Position numbers and translations under genes: made by a program
Shown here: positions 16,613 through 23,479 of the stretch, piece by piece
How positions within the stretch are numbered: position 1 is the first letter of the stretch
How the letters are laid out: every line of letters begins with the position of its first letter
The notes under the pieces: model-generated
What the model saw: the letters and a program-made list of their open reading frames with translations, nothing else
The model's database searches: none
What the model was told of the DNA's origin: nothing
Assembly: GCA_946480635.1 (NCBI GenBank)
Contig: CAMLKV010000002.1
Span: 1-23,479 of the forward strand
DNA length: 23,479 nt
Direction: 5' to 3'
Origin: an uncultured Flavobacterium sp.
GTDB lineage: Bacteria; Bacteroidota; Bacteroidia; Flavobacteriales; Flavobacteriaceae

Positions 16613-17776
16613 ATGGCACAAGAAATAAAATCAGTAGAATACGGACTTGAAAAAATATTTGAAGGAGCTCAGGATTTCCTTCCATTATTAGGAACAGATT
16701 ATGTAGAGTTTTACGTGGGTAATGCAAAACAAGCGGCTCATTTTTACAAAACTGCCTTCGGATTCCAATCATTAGCCTATGCCGGATTAGAAACAGGAGT
16801 AAAAGACAGGGCATCTTATGTTTTAAAACAAGATAAAATTCGTTTAGTATTAACAACGGCGTTAAATAGTAATTCACCTATTGGAGAGCATGTAAAAAAA
16901 CATGGCGATGGAGTTAAAGTAATTGCACTTTGGGTAGAAGATGCTCGTTCTGCATATCAGGAGACTACTAATCGTGGTGCAAAATCTTATTTTGAACCAG
17001 TTGTAGAAAAAGATGAAAACGGTGAAGTAGTAAGTGCAGGAATTTACGGTGCTTACGGCGAAACAGTATTTATTTTTGTTGAACGTAAAAACTACAACGG
17101 AATCTTTTTGCCAGGATATAGCGAGTGGAAATCGGATTATAATCCTGAGCCAGTTGGATTAAAATACATAGACCACATGGTTGGAAATACTGGATGGAAC
17201 AGAATGAATGAAGCGGTAAAATGGTTTGAAGATGTGATGGGATTTGTGAATTTCCTTTCTTTCGACGACAAACAAATTACTACAGAATATTCAGCTTTGA
17301 TGTCTAAAGTAATGTCTAATGGAAATGGTCGTATCAAATTCCCTATAAATGAACCAGCTAATGGTAAAAAACGTTCTCAAATTGAAGAATATTTAGATTT
17401 TTATGAAGATGAAGGAGTGCAACATATTGCCATAGCAACAGATGATATTATTTCGACAGTTGCAGAAATGAAAGCCCGTGGAATTGAATTTTTAAGCACA
17501 CCTCCACAAGCGTATTATGATGCGATTCCTGAGCGTTTAAAAGATCATATGTCTAAATTCAAAGAAGACATCAATGAATTACAAAAATTAGGTATTATGA
17601 TTGATGCGGATGAAGAAGGATACTTGCTTCAAATTTTTACCAAACCAGTAGAAGATCGTCCAACACTTTTCTTTGAAATTATCCAAAGAATGGGGGCTCG
17701 TGGTTTTGGGGCAGGAAACTTTAAAGCGCTTTTTGAATCAATAGAAAGAGAACAAGAACTGAGAGGTACTTTATAA
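16613..17776 (+). CDS. hppD: 4-hydroxyphenylpyruvate dioxygenase
   Basis: 387 residues. This Fe(II) enzyme turns 4-hydroxyphenylpyruvate into homogentisate with O2 and loss of CO2, feeding HmgA. It has two vicinal-oxygen-chelate domains: an N-terminal one with FLPLLGTDYVEFYVGNAKQAAHFYKTAFGF and a catalytic C-terminal one. Iron ligands are His188 (KYIDHMVGN), His271 (EGVQHIAIATDD) and Glu355 (LFFEIIQR). Conserved C-terminal GFGAGNFKALFESIEREQ closes the active site. It starts 11 nt after the membrane-protein stop, consistent with an hmgA operon in the non-pathway order, and is followed by a terminator. Confidence 0.97.
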   Translation: MAQEIKSVEYGLEKIFEGAQDFLPLLGTDYVEFYVGNAKQAAHFYKTAFGFQSLAYAGLETGVKDRASYVLKQDKIRLVLTTALNSNSPIGEHVKKHGDGVKVIALWVEDARSAYQETTNRGAKSYFEPVVEKDENGEVVSAGIYGAYGETVFIFVERKNYNGIFLPGYSEWKSDYNPEPVGLKYIDHMVGNTGWNRMNEAVKWFEDVMGFVNFLSFDDKQITTEYSALMSKVMSNGNGRIKFPINEPANGKKRSQIEEYLDFYEDEGVQHIAIATDDIISTVAEMKARGIEFLSTPPQAYYDAIPERLKDHMSKFKEDINELQKLGIMIDADEEGYLLQIFTKPVEDRPTLFFEIIQRMGARGFGAGNFKALFESIEREQELRGTL

Positions 17777-17796
17777 AGTATTCAATAAAATTGATG

Positions 17797-17830
17797 AAAA
17801 CCCGAAGAAAGTAATTTTTTTGGGTTTTTT
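17797..17830 (+). terminator. Rho-independent terminator after hppD
   Basis: Fourteen pairs (17797-17810, AAAACCCGAAGAAA, with 17815-17828, TTTTTTTGGGTTTT; two G-U pairs) surround a GTAA loop, with Ts continuing to 17830. Only the CCC/GGG core is G+C-rich, but the stem is continuous. Confidence 0.75.
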
Positions 17831-17989
17831 CTTTTTTATAAATGTCTGATCTTTAGTGTTTTTCTGATTTTTAACTTTTTCTTTTGTTAATGTTATATTA
17901 ATAAAAATCATTTTTTATTGAATAATCATCAAAAGAAAACGTTGTAGTAGATTGTATTTTGATAAAAATATGTTAAAGTTGATTTTTTG

Positions 17990-18021
17990 TTGGTAATAAT
18001 TAAACTTCCGTAATATCTTTG
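17990..18021 (+). promoter_or_regulatory. Promoter of the intergenic RNA candidate
   Basis: TTG at 17990-17992 and TATCTTTG at 18014-18021, 21 nt apart, match the Bacteroidota consensus, with the -7 box exact. A second TTTG at 17986-17989 could serve with a 24-nt gap. Transcription is expected to start near 18027-18028, at the foot of the first hairpin. Confidence 0.62.
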
Positions 18022-18027
18022 CATAGC

Positions 18028-18132
18028 AATTGAAAGGGGTGGTTCCCTCTTAATTGAATAAATTTTCATAATTTATAGTTTTTTGGTTGGTTAATAGCAT
18101 AAAAACTCAGTCAGCAATGACTGGGTTTTTTT
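18028..18132 (+). ncRNA. Candidate ~105-nt structured RNA (free sRNA or leader)
   Basis: Three stem-loops follow the promoter. Hairpin 1 (18028-18038 with 18045-18055) has AATTGAAAGGG opposite CCCTCTTAATT, ten pairs including one G-U, one A-C mismatch and a GTGGTT loop. Hairpin 2 (18058-18064 with 18070-18076) is a perfect ATAAATT/AATTTAT with a TTCAT loop. Hairpin 3 is the terminator at 18101-18130. A linker with GGTTGGTT (18085-18092) lies between 2 and 3. No start codon with a plausible reading frame uses this segment. It may be an independent sRNA, or a leader with attenuation for the DUF3108/tdo operon 65 nt further on. I find no alternative pairing that would free the terminator, so a stand-alone RNA is slightly favoured. 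It does not show the single long bulged hairpin of 6S RNA. Confidence 0.5.
18101..18132 (+). terminator. Strong terminator of the intergenic RNA candidate
   Basis: Thirteen pairs (18101-18113, AAAAACTCAGTCA, with 18118-18130, TGACTGGGTTTTT; one G-U) close a GCAA tetraloop of the stable GNRA class and run into seven Ts (18126-18132). No protein gene upstream needs it, since hppD already has its own terminator at 17797. Confidence 0.88.
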
Positions 18133-18197
18133 GTTTTTTATTAACTTTGGAATGGATATTGTATTCTTACTCAAAAAGAATATAAATTCGAAAAAAC

Positions 18198-18971
18198 ATG
18201 AAACTAAAATTAGTACTCCTATCTTTATTGTTTTCAACAGCTGTTTTTGCGCAAAAGCCTGAAGCTTTTGATGTTGGCGAATGGTTTAAGTTTCGTATTC
18301 ACTACGGCTTGGTCAATGCTGGTTATGCTGAGCTGGAACTAAAAGAAGCGAATCGAAGTGGTAAAAAAGTATTCTATGCGGTTGGTCATGGCTATACCGT
18401 TGGTATGTCTAGATTCTTTTTTAAAGTAGATGACTATTACCAAAGTCAATTTGATAAAGAAACCACAAAACCATATCAATATCTTAGAAAAATTGATGAA
18501 GGCGGTTATACAAAAGATCAAGAAGGTTTTTTTAATCAAGATAAAAACACCGTTTTAGTTAAAGACTATAAGCACAAAACAGAGAAAACATTCAATGTTA
18601 CTGAAAATGTTCAGGACATAGTTTCTTCATTTTATTATCTAAGAAACCATCCAAATATAGATAAGCTTAAAGTAGGCGAATCTATTATGATTGATATGTT
18701 TTTTGATGATGAAATTTATAAATTCAAACTAAAATACGTTGGAAGAGAAAAGCTAAGAACAAAATTTGGAAAAGTAAATACAATGATATTTAAGCCAATA
18801 GTTCAATCAGGTCGTGTTTTTAAAGAAGAGGAAAGTTTAACAGTTTGGGTTTCAGATGATGAAAATAAAGTTCCTCTACGAATCAAAGCTGATTTGGCTG
18901 TAGGTTCTCTTAAAGCCGACCTAGAAGCTTTCAAAGGTTTAAAAAATCCATTTATGGTAATTTCAAAATAA
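18198..18971 (+). CDS. DUF3108 family exported protein
   Basis: 257 residues with a signal peptide (MKLKLVLLSLLFSTAVFA, cut before QKPEAF). The body matches DUF3108 in character: FDVGEWFKFRIHYGLVNAGYAELEL near the start, SRFFFKVDDYYQSQFDKET, an internal QDIVSSFYYLR, and a C-terminal LTVWVSDDENKVPLRIKADLAVGSLKADLEAF. It is probably a beta-rich periplasmic or outer-membrane-associated protein; molecular function is unknown, though LptA/LolA-like lipid-carrier folds have been suggested for relatives. The tdo ATG follows its stop by 3 nt, so the pair is cotranscribed. Confidence 0.88.
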   Translation: MKLKLVLLSLLFSTAVFAQKPEAFDVGEWFKFRIHYGLVNAGYAELELKEANRSGKKVFYAVGHGYTVGMSRFFFKVDDYYQSQFDKETTKPYQYLRKIDEGGYTKDQEGFFNQDKNTVLVKDYKHKTEKTFNVTENVQDIVSSFYYLRNHPNIDKLKVGESIMIDMFFDDEIYKFKLKYVGREKLRTKFGKVNTMIFKPIVQSGRVFKEEESLTVWVSDDENKVPLRIKADLAVGSLKADLEAFKGLKNPFMVISK

Positions 18972-18974
18972 ATT

Positions 18975-19898
18975 ATGAGTGATTATTCTGCATTAGTAAA
19001 CGAGATTGACGAAAAGTATAAAGCATTAAACCAAAAAACTGAGGCTTATCTTGAAGGGCTTCTTTGGTCAAAACCAATAACATATTGGGATTATATTCAA
19101 ACAGATGCGCTTTTAAATTTACAAGTTCAAAGAACAACGTTGCCTGATGAAAACGTATTTATCATGTATCATCAAATTAATGAGTTGTTGTTTAAAATGA
19201 TCTTGGGCGAAATCAAGCAAATTTCTTATGCAGAAAAATTAACAACTCTTTTTTTTACTGAAAGATTAATGCGTATCAGTAGATATTTTGATATGCTTAC
19301 AACATCTTTTACTATTATGGGAGATGGTATGGAAGTTGAGCAATATATGAAGTTTCGACATACATTGACTCCTGCTAGTGGATTTCAAAGTGCACAATAT
19401 AGGATGATTGAATTTTGTTCTACAGATTTGATAAACTTAATCGATTACAGATTTAGAGCAACTATTGATAGAAATACACCTTATAGTCATGCCATGGAGC
19501 ATTTGTATTGGCAAGCAGCTGGTAAAGATTATCATACTGGTGAAAAGTCATATTTCTTAAAACAGTTTGAAGAAAAATACAAAGACTTGTTCCTTCGAAC
19601 AATGGAAGAATATAACACGATTAATCTTTGGAGAAAATTTAAAGAATTACCCGAAGCAGATCAAAAAAATCCTGAATTAGTAAAAGCGATGCGTCATTAC
19701 GATTACACTGTAAATATTACATGGGTAATGGGTCATTATAATGCTGCAAAAAAATATATTGACAACGGAAAAGGTGATGGTGAAGCAACAGGAGGAAGTG
19801 ATTGGAAAAAATACATGCATCCTCGTTATCAGAGAAGAATATTTTTTCCTGAATTATGGTCAGAACATGAATTAGCTACTTGGGGCGAAAATGTATAA
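18975..19898 (+). CDS. kynA: Tryptophan 2,3-dioxygenase
   Basis: 307 residues, a heme enzyme that opens the indole ring of L-tryptophan to N-formylkynurenine, the first step of the kynurenine pathway. The N-terminal WDYIQTDALLNLQ aligns with the family Y-x-x-Y-x-x-x-x-L-L-x-L-Q pattern. MYHQINELLFKMIL holds the distal His66; FRHTLTPASGFQSAQYRMIEF is the substrate-contact FR...SGFQS-QYR motif; and GEATGGSDWKKY matches the GTGGSS loop. The heme-ligating His is probably in MRHYDYTVNITWVMGHYN, but I cannot decide which of the two. No other kynurenine-pathway gene is in the window. It is cotranscribed with the DUF3108 gene and close to the Phe/Tyr block. Confidence 0.92.
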   Translation: MSDYSALVNEIDEKYKALNQKTEAYLEGLLWSKPITYWDYIQTDALLNLQVQRTTLPDENVFIMYHQINELLFKMILGEIKQISYAEKLTTLFFTERLMRISRYFDMLTTSFTIMGDGMEVEQYMKFRHTLTPASGFQSAQYRMIEFCSTDLINLIDYRFRATIDRNTPYSHAMEHLYWQAAGKDYHTGEKSYFLKQFEEKYKDLFLRTMEEYNTINLWRKFKELPEADQKNPELVKAMRHYDYTVNITWVMGHYNAAKKYIDNGKGDGEATGGSDWKKYMHPRYQRRIFFPELWSEHELATWGENV

Positions 19899-19962
19899 AA
19901 AATTATTATATTAGCATTTTTGTCAAATTTTCCGATAGATTTTGGAATAAAAAGTGCTCCAT

Positions 19963-21186
19963 TTGAAAAAATACATTACTCTTTTATTAGTTTTATTTTT
20001 AGTTGTTTCTTGTAAAGATGATAAGGCAGAAATTAAAGTGCCTGTTAAAAAACCAGAACCAATTAGATATGATTTTGGTTTTAAATTAAACGATTTCAAG
20101 GTTGTTACAGACACCATTAGAAAAGACGATACTTTCGGAAGTATTATAGAAAAGCAAAATCTAAACGGGAAACAAGTTTATGATGTAATTGCAAAAGTAA
20201 AAGATACGTTCAATGTCAGAATAGTGAGATTGGGTAAGCCTTACACAATGCTTCTTTCAAAAGATAAATCAAAAAGACTTCAATATTTTATCTATCAGCC
20301 TGATCAATTAACATATTATGTAATTGATTTTAATGATTCAATAGTTAAAGCTTCAAAAAAATTAAAACCAGTAACATTTAAAAGAAGAACTGTTGCTGGG
20401 GAGTTAAATGGTTCACTTTCAGAAACTCTTAAAAATGAAGGTGTTGCAGCTTCTTTATCCGCACAGTTAACAAGTGTTTTTAAATGGTCTATTGACTTTT
20501 TTAAATCTCAAAAAGGGGACAAGTTCGCGGTTACTTTTACAGAAAGATACATTAACGATACTATTTATGATGGTGTAGATTCCTTAGAATGTGCTTTCTT
20601 CGAGTATAAAGGGAAAAAGATTTATGCCTTTCCGTTTAAACAAAATGCTTCTGACAAAAAAGTTGATTATTATGATGAAGAAGGAAAAGCCCTGAAAAAT
20701 TTCTTCTTGAAAGCACCTTTAAAAACGATTAATATTACATCTAGATTCTCCAAAAGAAGATATCATCCAGTTCAGAAGTTTTTCAAACCTCATAACGGAA
20801 CAGATTATGCTGCGCCACATGGCACACCAATTATGTCTACAGCAAATGGAGTGGTCGAGCTGGCCGGATATTCTGCAGGAAATGGAAACCATGTTAAGGT
20901 AAAACATGATAGAACCTATTCTACTCAGTATTTACATATGTCTAAAATTTTAGTTAGAAAAGGGCAACATGTTCGACAAGGTCAAATTATTGGTAAGGTC
21001 GGAAGCACTGGTTTAGCTACTGGACCACATGTTTGTTACCGATTCTGGAAAAATGGCAAACAAGTAGATGCTTTAAAGTTGAAACTTCCTAATTCGGCAC
21101 CTATGGATAAAAAGAACCTTCCTAAGTTTATTTCTTTTATGACTCCATTAAAAAGAGAATTGGATAGTGTAGCTGCGTTAAAATAA
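19963..21186 (+). CDS. M23-family (LytM-type) lipoprotein, possible peptidoglycan endopeptidase
   Basis: 407 residues from a TTG start at 19963, chosen because it gives a textbook lipoprotein signal (KKYITLLLVLFLVVSC, Cys17 lipidated); a GTG at 19954 adds only three residues. No ATG is available. The middle region (about residues 40-250) resembles the LysM/OapA-like N-terminal part of such proteins. The C-terminal peptidase domain has HxxxD as His277/Asp281 (HNGTDYAAPHG), QYLHMS with His325, and GPHVCYRFW with His356. In active M23 enzymes the last motif is HxH; here the second His is Cys358. This may still bind zinc or may be a degenerate domain that activates other enzymes. It is probably envelope-bound and acts in wall remodelling or cell separation. 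Confidence 0.87.
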   Translation: MKKYITLLLVLFLVVSCKDDKAEIKVPVKKPEPIRYDFGFKLNDFKVVTDTIRKDDTFGSIIEKQNLNGKQVYDVIAKVKDTFNVRIVRLGKPYTMLLSKDKSKRLQYFIYQPDQLTYYVIDFNDSIVKASKKLKPVTFKRRTVAGELNGSLSETLKNEGVAASLSAQLTSVFKWSIDFFKSQKGDKFAVTFTERYINDTIYDGVDSLECAFFEYKGKKIYAFPFKQNASDKKVDYYDEEGKALKNFFLKAPLKTINITSRFSKRRYHPVQKFFKPHNGTDYAAPHGTPIMSTANGVVELAGYSAGNGNHVKVKHDRTYSTQYLHMSKILVRKGQHVRQGQIIGKVGSTGLATGPHVCYRFWKNGKQVDALKLKLPNSAPMDKKNLPKFISFMTPLKRELDSVAALK

Positions 21187-21263
21187 TTTTATTTTTAGTG
21201 TTGAATTCATCCAAACAAAACTATAACGTTTTCGTAAAAAAACTCGCTAGTATATTGATTTTA

Positions 21264-21297
21264 TTGATGATTTATCAAAATCAAAATTGTAACTTCG
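21264..21297 (+). promoter_or_regulatory. Promoter of pgi
   Basis: TTG (21264-21266) and TAACTTCG (21290-21297) are 23 nt apart, the long end of the usual range, with C for T in the -7 box. Transcription would start about 24 nt before the ATG. An interrupted inverted repeat (GATT...TTGAT/ATCAA...AATC, 21257-21282) overlaps the -33 region. Confidence 0.42.
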
Positions 21298-21326
21298 TTG
21301 TTTATTTAATTGATAAAAATTAAAGT

Positions 21327-22806
21327 ATGTCGTTACCATCAGTAAATCCTACTCAAACTTCAGCTTGGAAAAAGTTAAAAGAACATCATGCTGAAATTGC
21401 TTGTATTCCTATGCAGGAAATGTTTGCATCCGATTCTGAAAGAGCACAGAAGTTTCATATACAATGGGAGGATTTTCTAGTTGATTATTCTAAAAATAAG
21501 ATCAATTCAAAGACTATCGACTTATTACTTGAATTAGCCGAGGAAACTCGTTTAGAAAAAGCAATTAAAAGTTATTTTTCTGGAGATATTATTAATCAAA
21601 CCGAAAATCGTTCGGTGCTTCATACAGCTCTTAGAGCCAAAGAATCAGATATTTTTTTAGTTGATGGTAAAAACGTAGTTCCCGAAGTTTTTGAGGTTAA
21701 GAACAAGATAAAATCTTTTACCAATCAAATAATTACTGGTGAGAGAAAGGGCTTTACTAACAAGTCTTTTACAGATATTGTAAATATAGGAATTGGAGGT
21801 TCAGACCTTGGCCCTGCAATGGTTGTTGAAGCTTTGCAGTTTTATAAAAATCATTTAAATGTACATTTTGTTTCTAATATCGATGGAGATCATGTAAACG
21901 AAATTCTAAAAAAAATAAATCCTGAGACTACTTTGTTTGTAGTGGTTTCTAAAACGTTTACTACTCAGGAAACCTTGACAAATGCCGAAACAATTCGATC
22001 TTGGTTCTTGCAATCAGCTAAGCAAGAAGATATTGCTAAACATTTTGTCGCAGTTTCAACTAATATTAGTAAAGTAACTGAATTTGGTATTGATGCCAAT
22101 AATGTGTTCCCAATGTGGGACTGGGTTGGTGGCCGATTCTCATTATGGAGTGCTGTTGGTCTTACAATAAGTTTATCAGTTGGTTTTGATAATTTTGATC
22201 AACTTTTATCTGGAGCAAACAAGATGGATTTGCATTTTAGAAATGAGTCTTTCGATAAAAATATTCCAGTAGTATTGGCATTGTTGAGTATTTGGTATAA
22301 TAATTTCTTTGATGCTGAAAGCGTTTTTTCAATTAATACATCAAGGAACTAAACTAATCCCAACTGACTTTATTGGATTTGTAAAACCTCTATTTGGTGA
22401 TGAAAATCACCACAACAAGTTAATGTCTAATTTTTTTGCTCAAACAGAAGCGCTGTTAAATGGTAAAACCGAAGCACAAGTTAAAGAGGAATTTGTTAAG
22501 CAAGATATAAAGGGCGAACAAGCAGATTTTTTACTGCCTTATAAAGTCTTTTCAGGAGATAAACCAACAAATACAATACTGATTAAATCACTAACTCCAG
22601 AAACTTTGGGTTCTCTAATTTCTATGTACGAGCATAAAATTTTCGTGCAAGGAATTATCTGGAACATATTTAGTTATGATCAATGGGGTGTCGAATTAGG
22701 AAAGCAATTGGCTAATTCTATTTTAGCAGAAATTAATAATTCTGTAATAAAAAATCATGATTCCTCAACAAGCTTTTTGCTAAATTATTATCAAAAAAAT
22801 CGTTAA
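21327..22806 (+). pseudogene. pgi: Glucose-6-phosphate isomerase, broken by an internal deletion and frameshift
   Basis: Pgi interconverts glucose 6-phosphate and fructose 6-phosphate. The first part (21327 to about 22322, 332 codons) is normal: MSLPSVNPTQTSAWKKLKEHH, NIGIGGSDLGPAM, VVSKTFTTQET (phosphate loop) and WVGGRFSLWSAVGL. After NNFFDAES the frame shifts and stops at 22352. Another frame from about 22321 resumes with [17 protein letters not shown] and runs to 22806 with the signature [12 protein letters not shown]. In E. coli Pgi about 54 residues lie between these points, including the catalytic Glu of the QQGxMESNGK motif and the catalytic His of GTNGQH. About 164 nt therefore seem to be missing, which also breaks the frame. 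Neither piece can be active alone. Both halves are otherwise well preserved, so the lesion looks recent, or is an assembly error. Confidence 0.9.
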
Positions 22807-22857
22807 AGCTTAACTATTCAATATTTTATCTAAAAAACAATCTTAATCGTTGATAAT

Positions 22858-22882
22858 TAGTTAACAAAGCCTTTTTTAACTA
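22858..22882. repeat. Hairpin/inverted repeat after pgi
   Basis: TAGTTAA (22858-22864) pairs with TTAACTA (22876-22882), with an inner AAA/TTT after one mismatch and a GCC loop. It has no following T-run, so it is a poor rho-independent terminator; a processing, attenuation or protein-binding site is equally possible. Confidence 0.35.
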
Positions 22883-22887
22883 CTTCA

Positions 22888-22921
22888 TATGCATGCATAA
22901 TGTTAACATTAAATTAACATT
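22888..22921. promoter_or_regulatory. Possible operator upstream of the TonB-dependent receptor gene
   Basis: A perfect 12-bp palindrome, TATGCATGCATA (22888-22899), is followed by two copies of TTAACATT (22903-22910 and 22914-22921) spaced 11 bp apart, close to one helical turn. They abut the proposed -33 element, where a regulator could act. No known binding-site family is assigned. Confidence 0.4.
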
Positions 22922-22947
22922 GAGCTGAAAAATTTGTGTGAATTTTG
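22920..22947 (+). promoter_or_regulatory. Probable promoter of the TonB-dependent receptor gene
   Basis: TTG (22920-22922) and GAATTTTG (22940-22947) are 17 nt apart; the -7 box matches TAnnTTTG except at its first base. The start of transcription would be about 20 nt before the ATG at 22974. Confidence 0.45.
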
Positions 22948-22973
22948 CTCCAAACAAAAAATTAAATAACACA

Positions 22974-23479
22974 ATGATGAACATGAAAAAATGGCTCTTA
23001 ACAGCTTTCTTTTTCTTAAGTATTACAACTGTATTTGCTCAAGGAAAAATTTCAGGAATTATTCAAGATAACAGCGGGGCTCTTCCAGGGGCAAATGTTG
23101 TTATCGAAGGAACTTCTAGTGGAACTTCTACAAGTTTCGATGGATCTTTTACTCTAAATGCAACAACATCAAAAGGAAATGTTGTGGTTTCTTTTTTAGG
23201 TTTTACTTCAAAAACCATTCCTTTTACAATTGTTAATGGCCAAGCAGATCTTGGAACTATCGTTTTAACTGACGAAGGGAACGTATTAGGAGAAGTAGTT
23301 ATTACTTCTACAGTAATTGACGTTGCAAAAGATAGAAAAACGCCAGTTGCGGTTTCAACTATTAAAGCTTCAGAAATTAAAGAAAAACTAGGGAATCAAG
23401 AGTTTCCAGAAATGTTAGCTAATACACCTTCGGTTTATGCTACTAAATCAGGAGGTGGTTTTGGTGACTCTAGGATTAA
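22974..23479 (+). CDS. TonB-dependent receptor, N-terminal part (runs off window)
   Basis: 168 codons are seen, with no stop in frame; the final TAA of the window is out of frame. A signal peptide (MKKWLLTAFFFLSITTVFA, cut before QGKISG) precedes a carboxypeptidase-regulatory-like beta-sandwich (about residues 24-100: GIIQDNSGALPGANVVIEGTSSGTSTSFDGSFTLN...VVVSFLGFTSKTIPF), which is the common N-terminal extension of Bacteroidota SusC-like and TonB-dependent receptors. The plug domain then begins (KTPVAVSTIKASEIKEKLGNQEFPEMLANTPSVYATKSGGGFGDSRI). Substrate is unknown. Three in-frame ATGs (22974, 22977, 22983) are possible starts; MKKW at 22983 alone gives a normal signal peptide. Confidence 0.9.
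   Translation, partial: MMNMKKWLLTAFFFLSITTVFAQGKISGIIQDNSGALPGANVVIEGTSSGTSTSFDGSFTLNATTSKGNVVVSFLGFTSKTIPFTIVNGQADLGTIVLTDEGNVLGEVVITSTVIDVAKDRKTPVAVSTIKASEIKEKLGNQEFPEMLANTPSVYATKSGGGFGDSRI

Larger units (their letters stand above)
17777..18197. other. 421-bp intergenic region between hppD and the DUF3108 gene
   Basis: No protein gene is supported here. In order it holds the hppD terminator (17797-17830), about 150 nt of AT-rich sequence in which I see no clear signal (17832-17985), a promoter (17990-18021), two hairpins and a strong terminator that define a ~105-nt RNA candidate (18028-18132), then 65 nt leading to the DUF3108 start. That last part has a TAACTTTG at 18142-18149 that could be the -7 box of the DUF3108/tdo operon, but without a well-spaced -33 box. 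Confidence 0.7.

Noticed and set aside
16563..16877. 104-residue minus-strand frame across the membrane-protein and hppD junction
   Set aside because: It overlaps the clear start of hppD, is Leu/Ile-rich from antisense reading, and has no recognisable features.
18028..18132. 6S RNA or a known riboswitch
   Set aside because: The structure is three separate hairpins rather than one long bulged rod, and no ligand-binding core I know is recognisable. Left as an unassigned RNA candidate.
22309..22806. A separate gene encoding a C-terminal Pgi-like protein starting at 22309 or 22312
   Set aside because: It begins within the first pgi frame and contains only the C-terminal half of the isomerase, starting in the middle of a conserved segment. 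It is the downstream fragment of a broken gene, not a new one. A programmed frameshift is also unlikely because about 54 residues are missing, not just shifted.
23477..23479. TAA at the end of the window as the receptor stop
   Set aside because: The reading frame from 22974 takes ATT at 23475-23477, so the TAA is out of frame and the gene continues beyond the window.
1..23479. CRISPR arrays, insertion sequences, prophage or tRNA genes
   Set aside because: I saw no spaced direct repeats, transposase motifs, phage genes or cloverleaf-like sequences.

Overview
The window looks like a chromosomal segment of a Flavobacterium-like member of the Bacteroidota. The evidence is low G+C, AT-rich spacers with little Shine-Dalgarno signal, several Bacteroidota-type promoters (-33 TTG/TTTG and -7 TAnnTTTG or TAnnTTCG), a PorZ-like protein with a type IX secretion (T9SS) C-terminal domain, a long IleRS, a DksA-family protein that has lost most zinc-finger cysteines, and a TonB-dependent receptor with an N-terminal carboxypeptidase-regulatory-like domain. 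I see no tRNA, rRNA, insertion sequence, phage or CRISPR array. Most genes are housekeeping or catabolic, so the interest lies in local oddities.

Region 1 (1-3023): the 3' part of a porZ-like gene, an acyltransferase-3 family membrane protein and recO, tightly packed on the plus strand. Region 2 (3024-8345): ileS with its own promoter, a dksA-like gene, an unrecognised secreted protein between two near-identical terminators, and lspA. Region 3 (8346-9143, minus strand): a small His-rich lipoprotein sharing a bidirectional terminator with lspA, and 5-formyltetrahydrofolate cyclo-ligase, divergent from uvrC. Region 4 (9199-14823): uvrC, a patatin-Omp85 fusion one base downstream, and an APC-family amino acid permease.

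Region 5 (14824-19898) is an aromatic amino acid catabolic block: hmgA, a small membrane protein overlapping it by one base, hppD, then a DUF3108 protein and tryptophan 2,3-dioxygenase. HppD and HmgA perform consecutive steps (4-hydroxyphenylpyruvate to homogentisate to maleylacetoacetate). The enzyme for the next step is not in the window. The 421-bp gap between hppD and the DUF3108 gene holds a terminator, a good promoter, two hairpins and a second strong terminator, which together look like a free-standing ~105-nt RNA or a leader.

Region 6 (19963-23479): an M23-family lipoprotein, a glucose-6-phosphate isomerase gene broken by an internal deletion, and the start of a TonB-dependent receptor preceded by a 12-bp palindrome and helically phased repeats. 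The broken pgi and the hppD/DUF3108 intergenic RNA candidate are the strongest findings. No clearly novel multi-gene system is evident.
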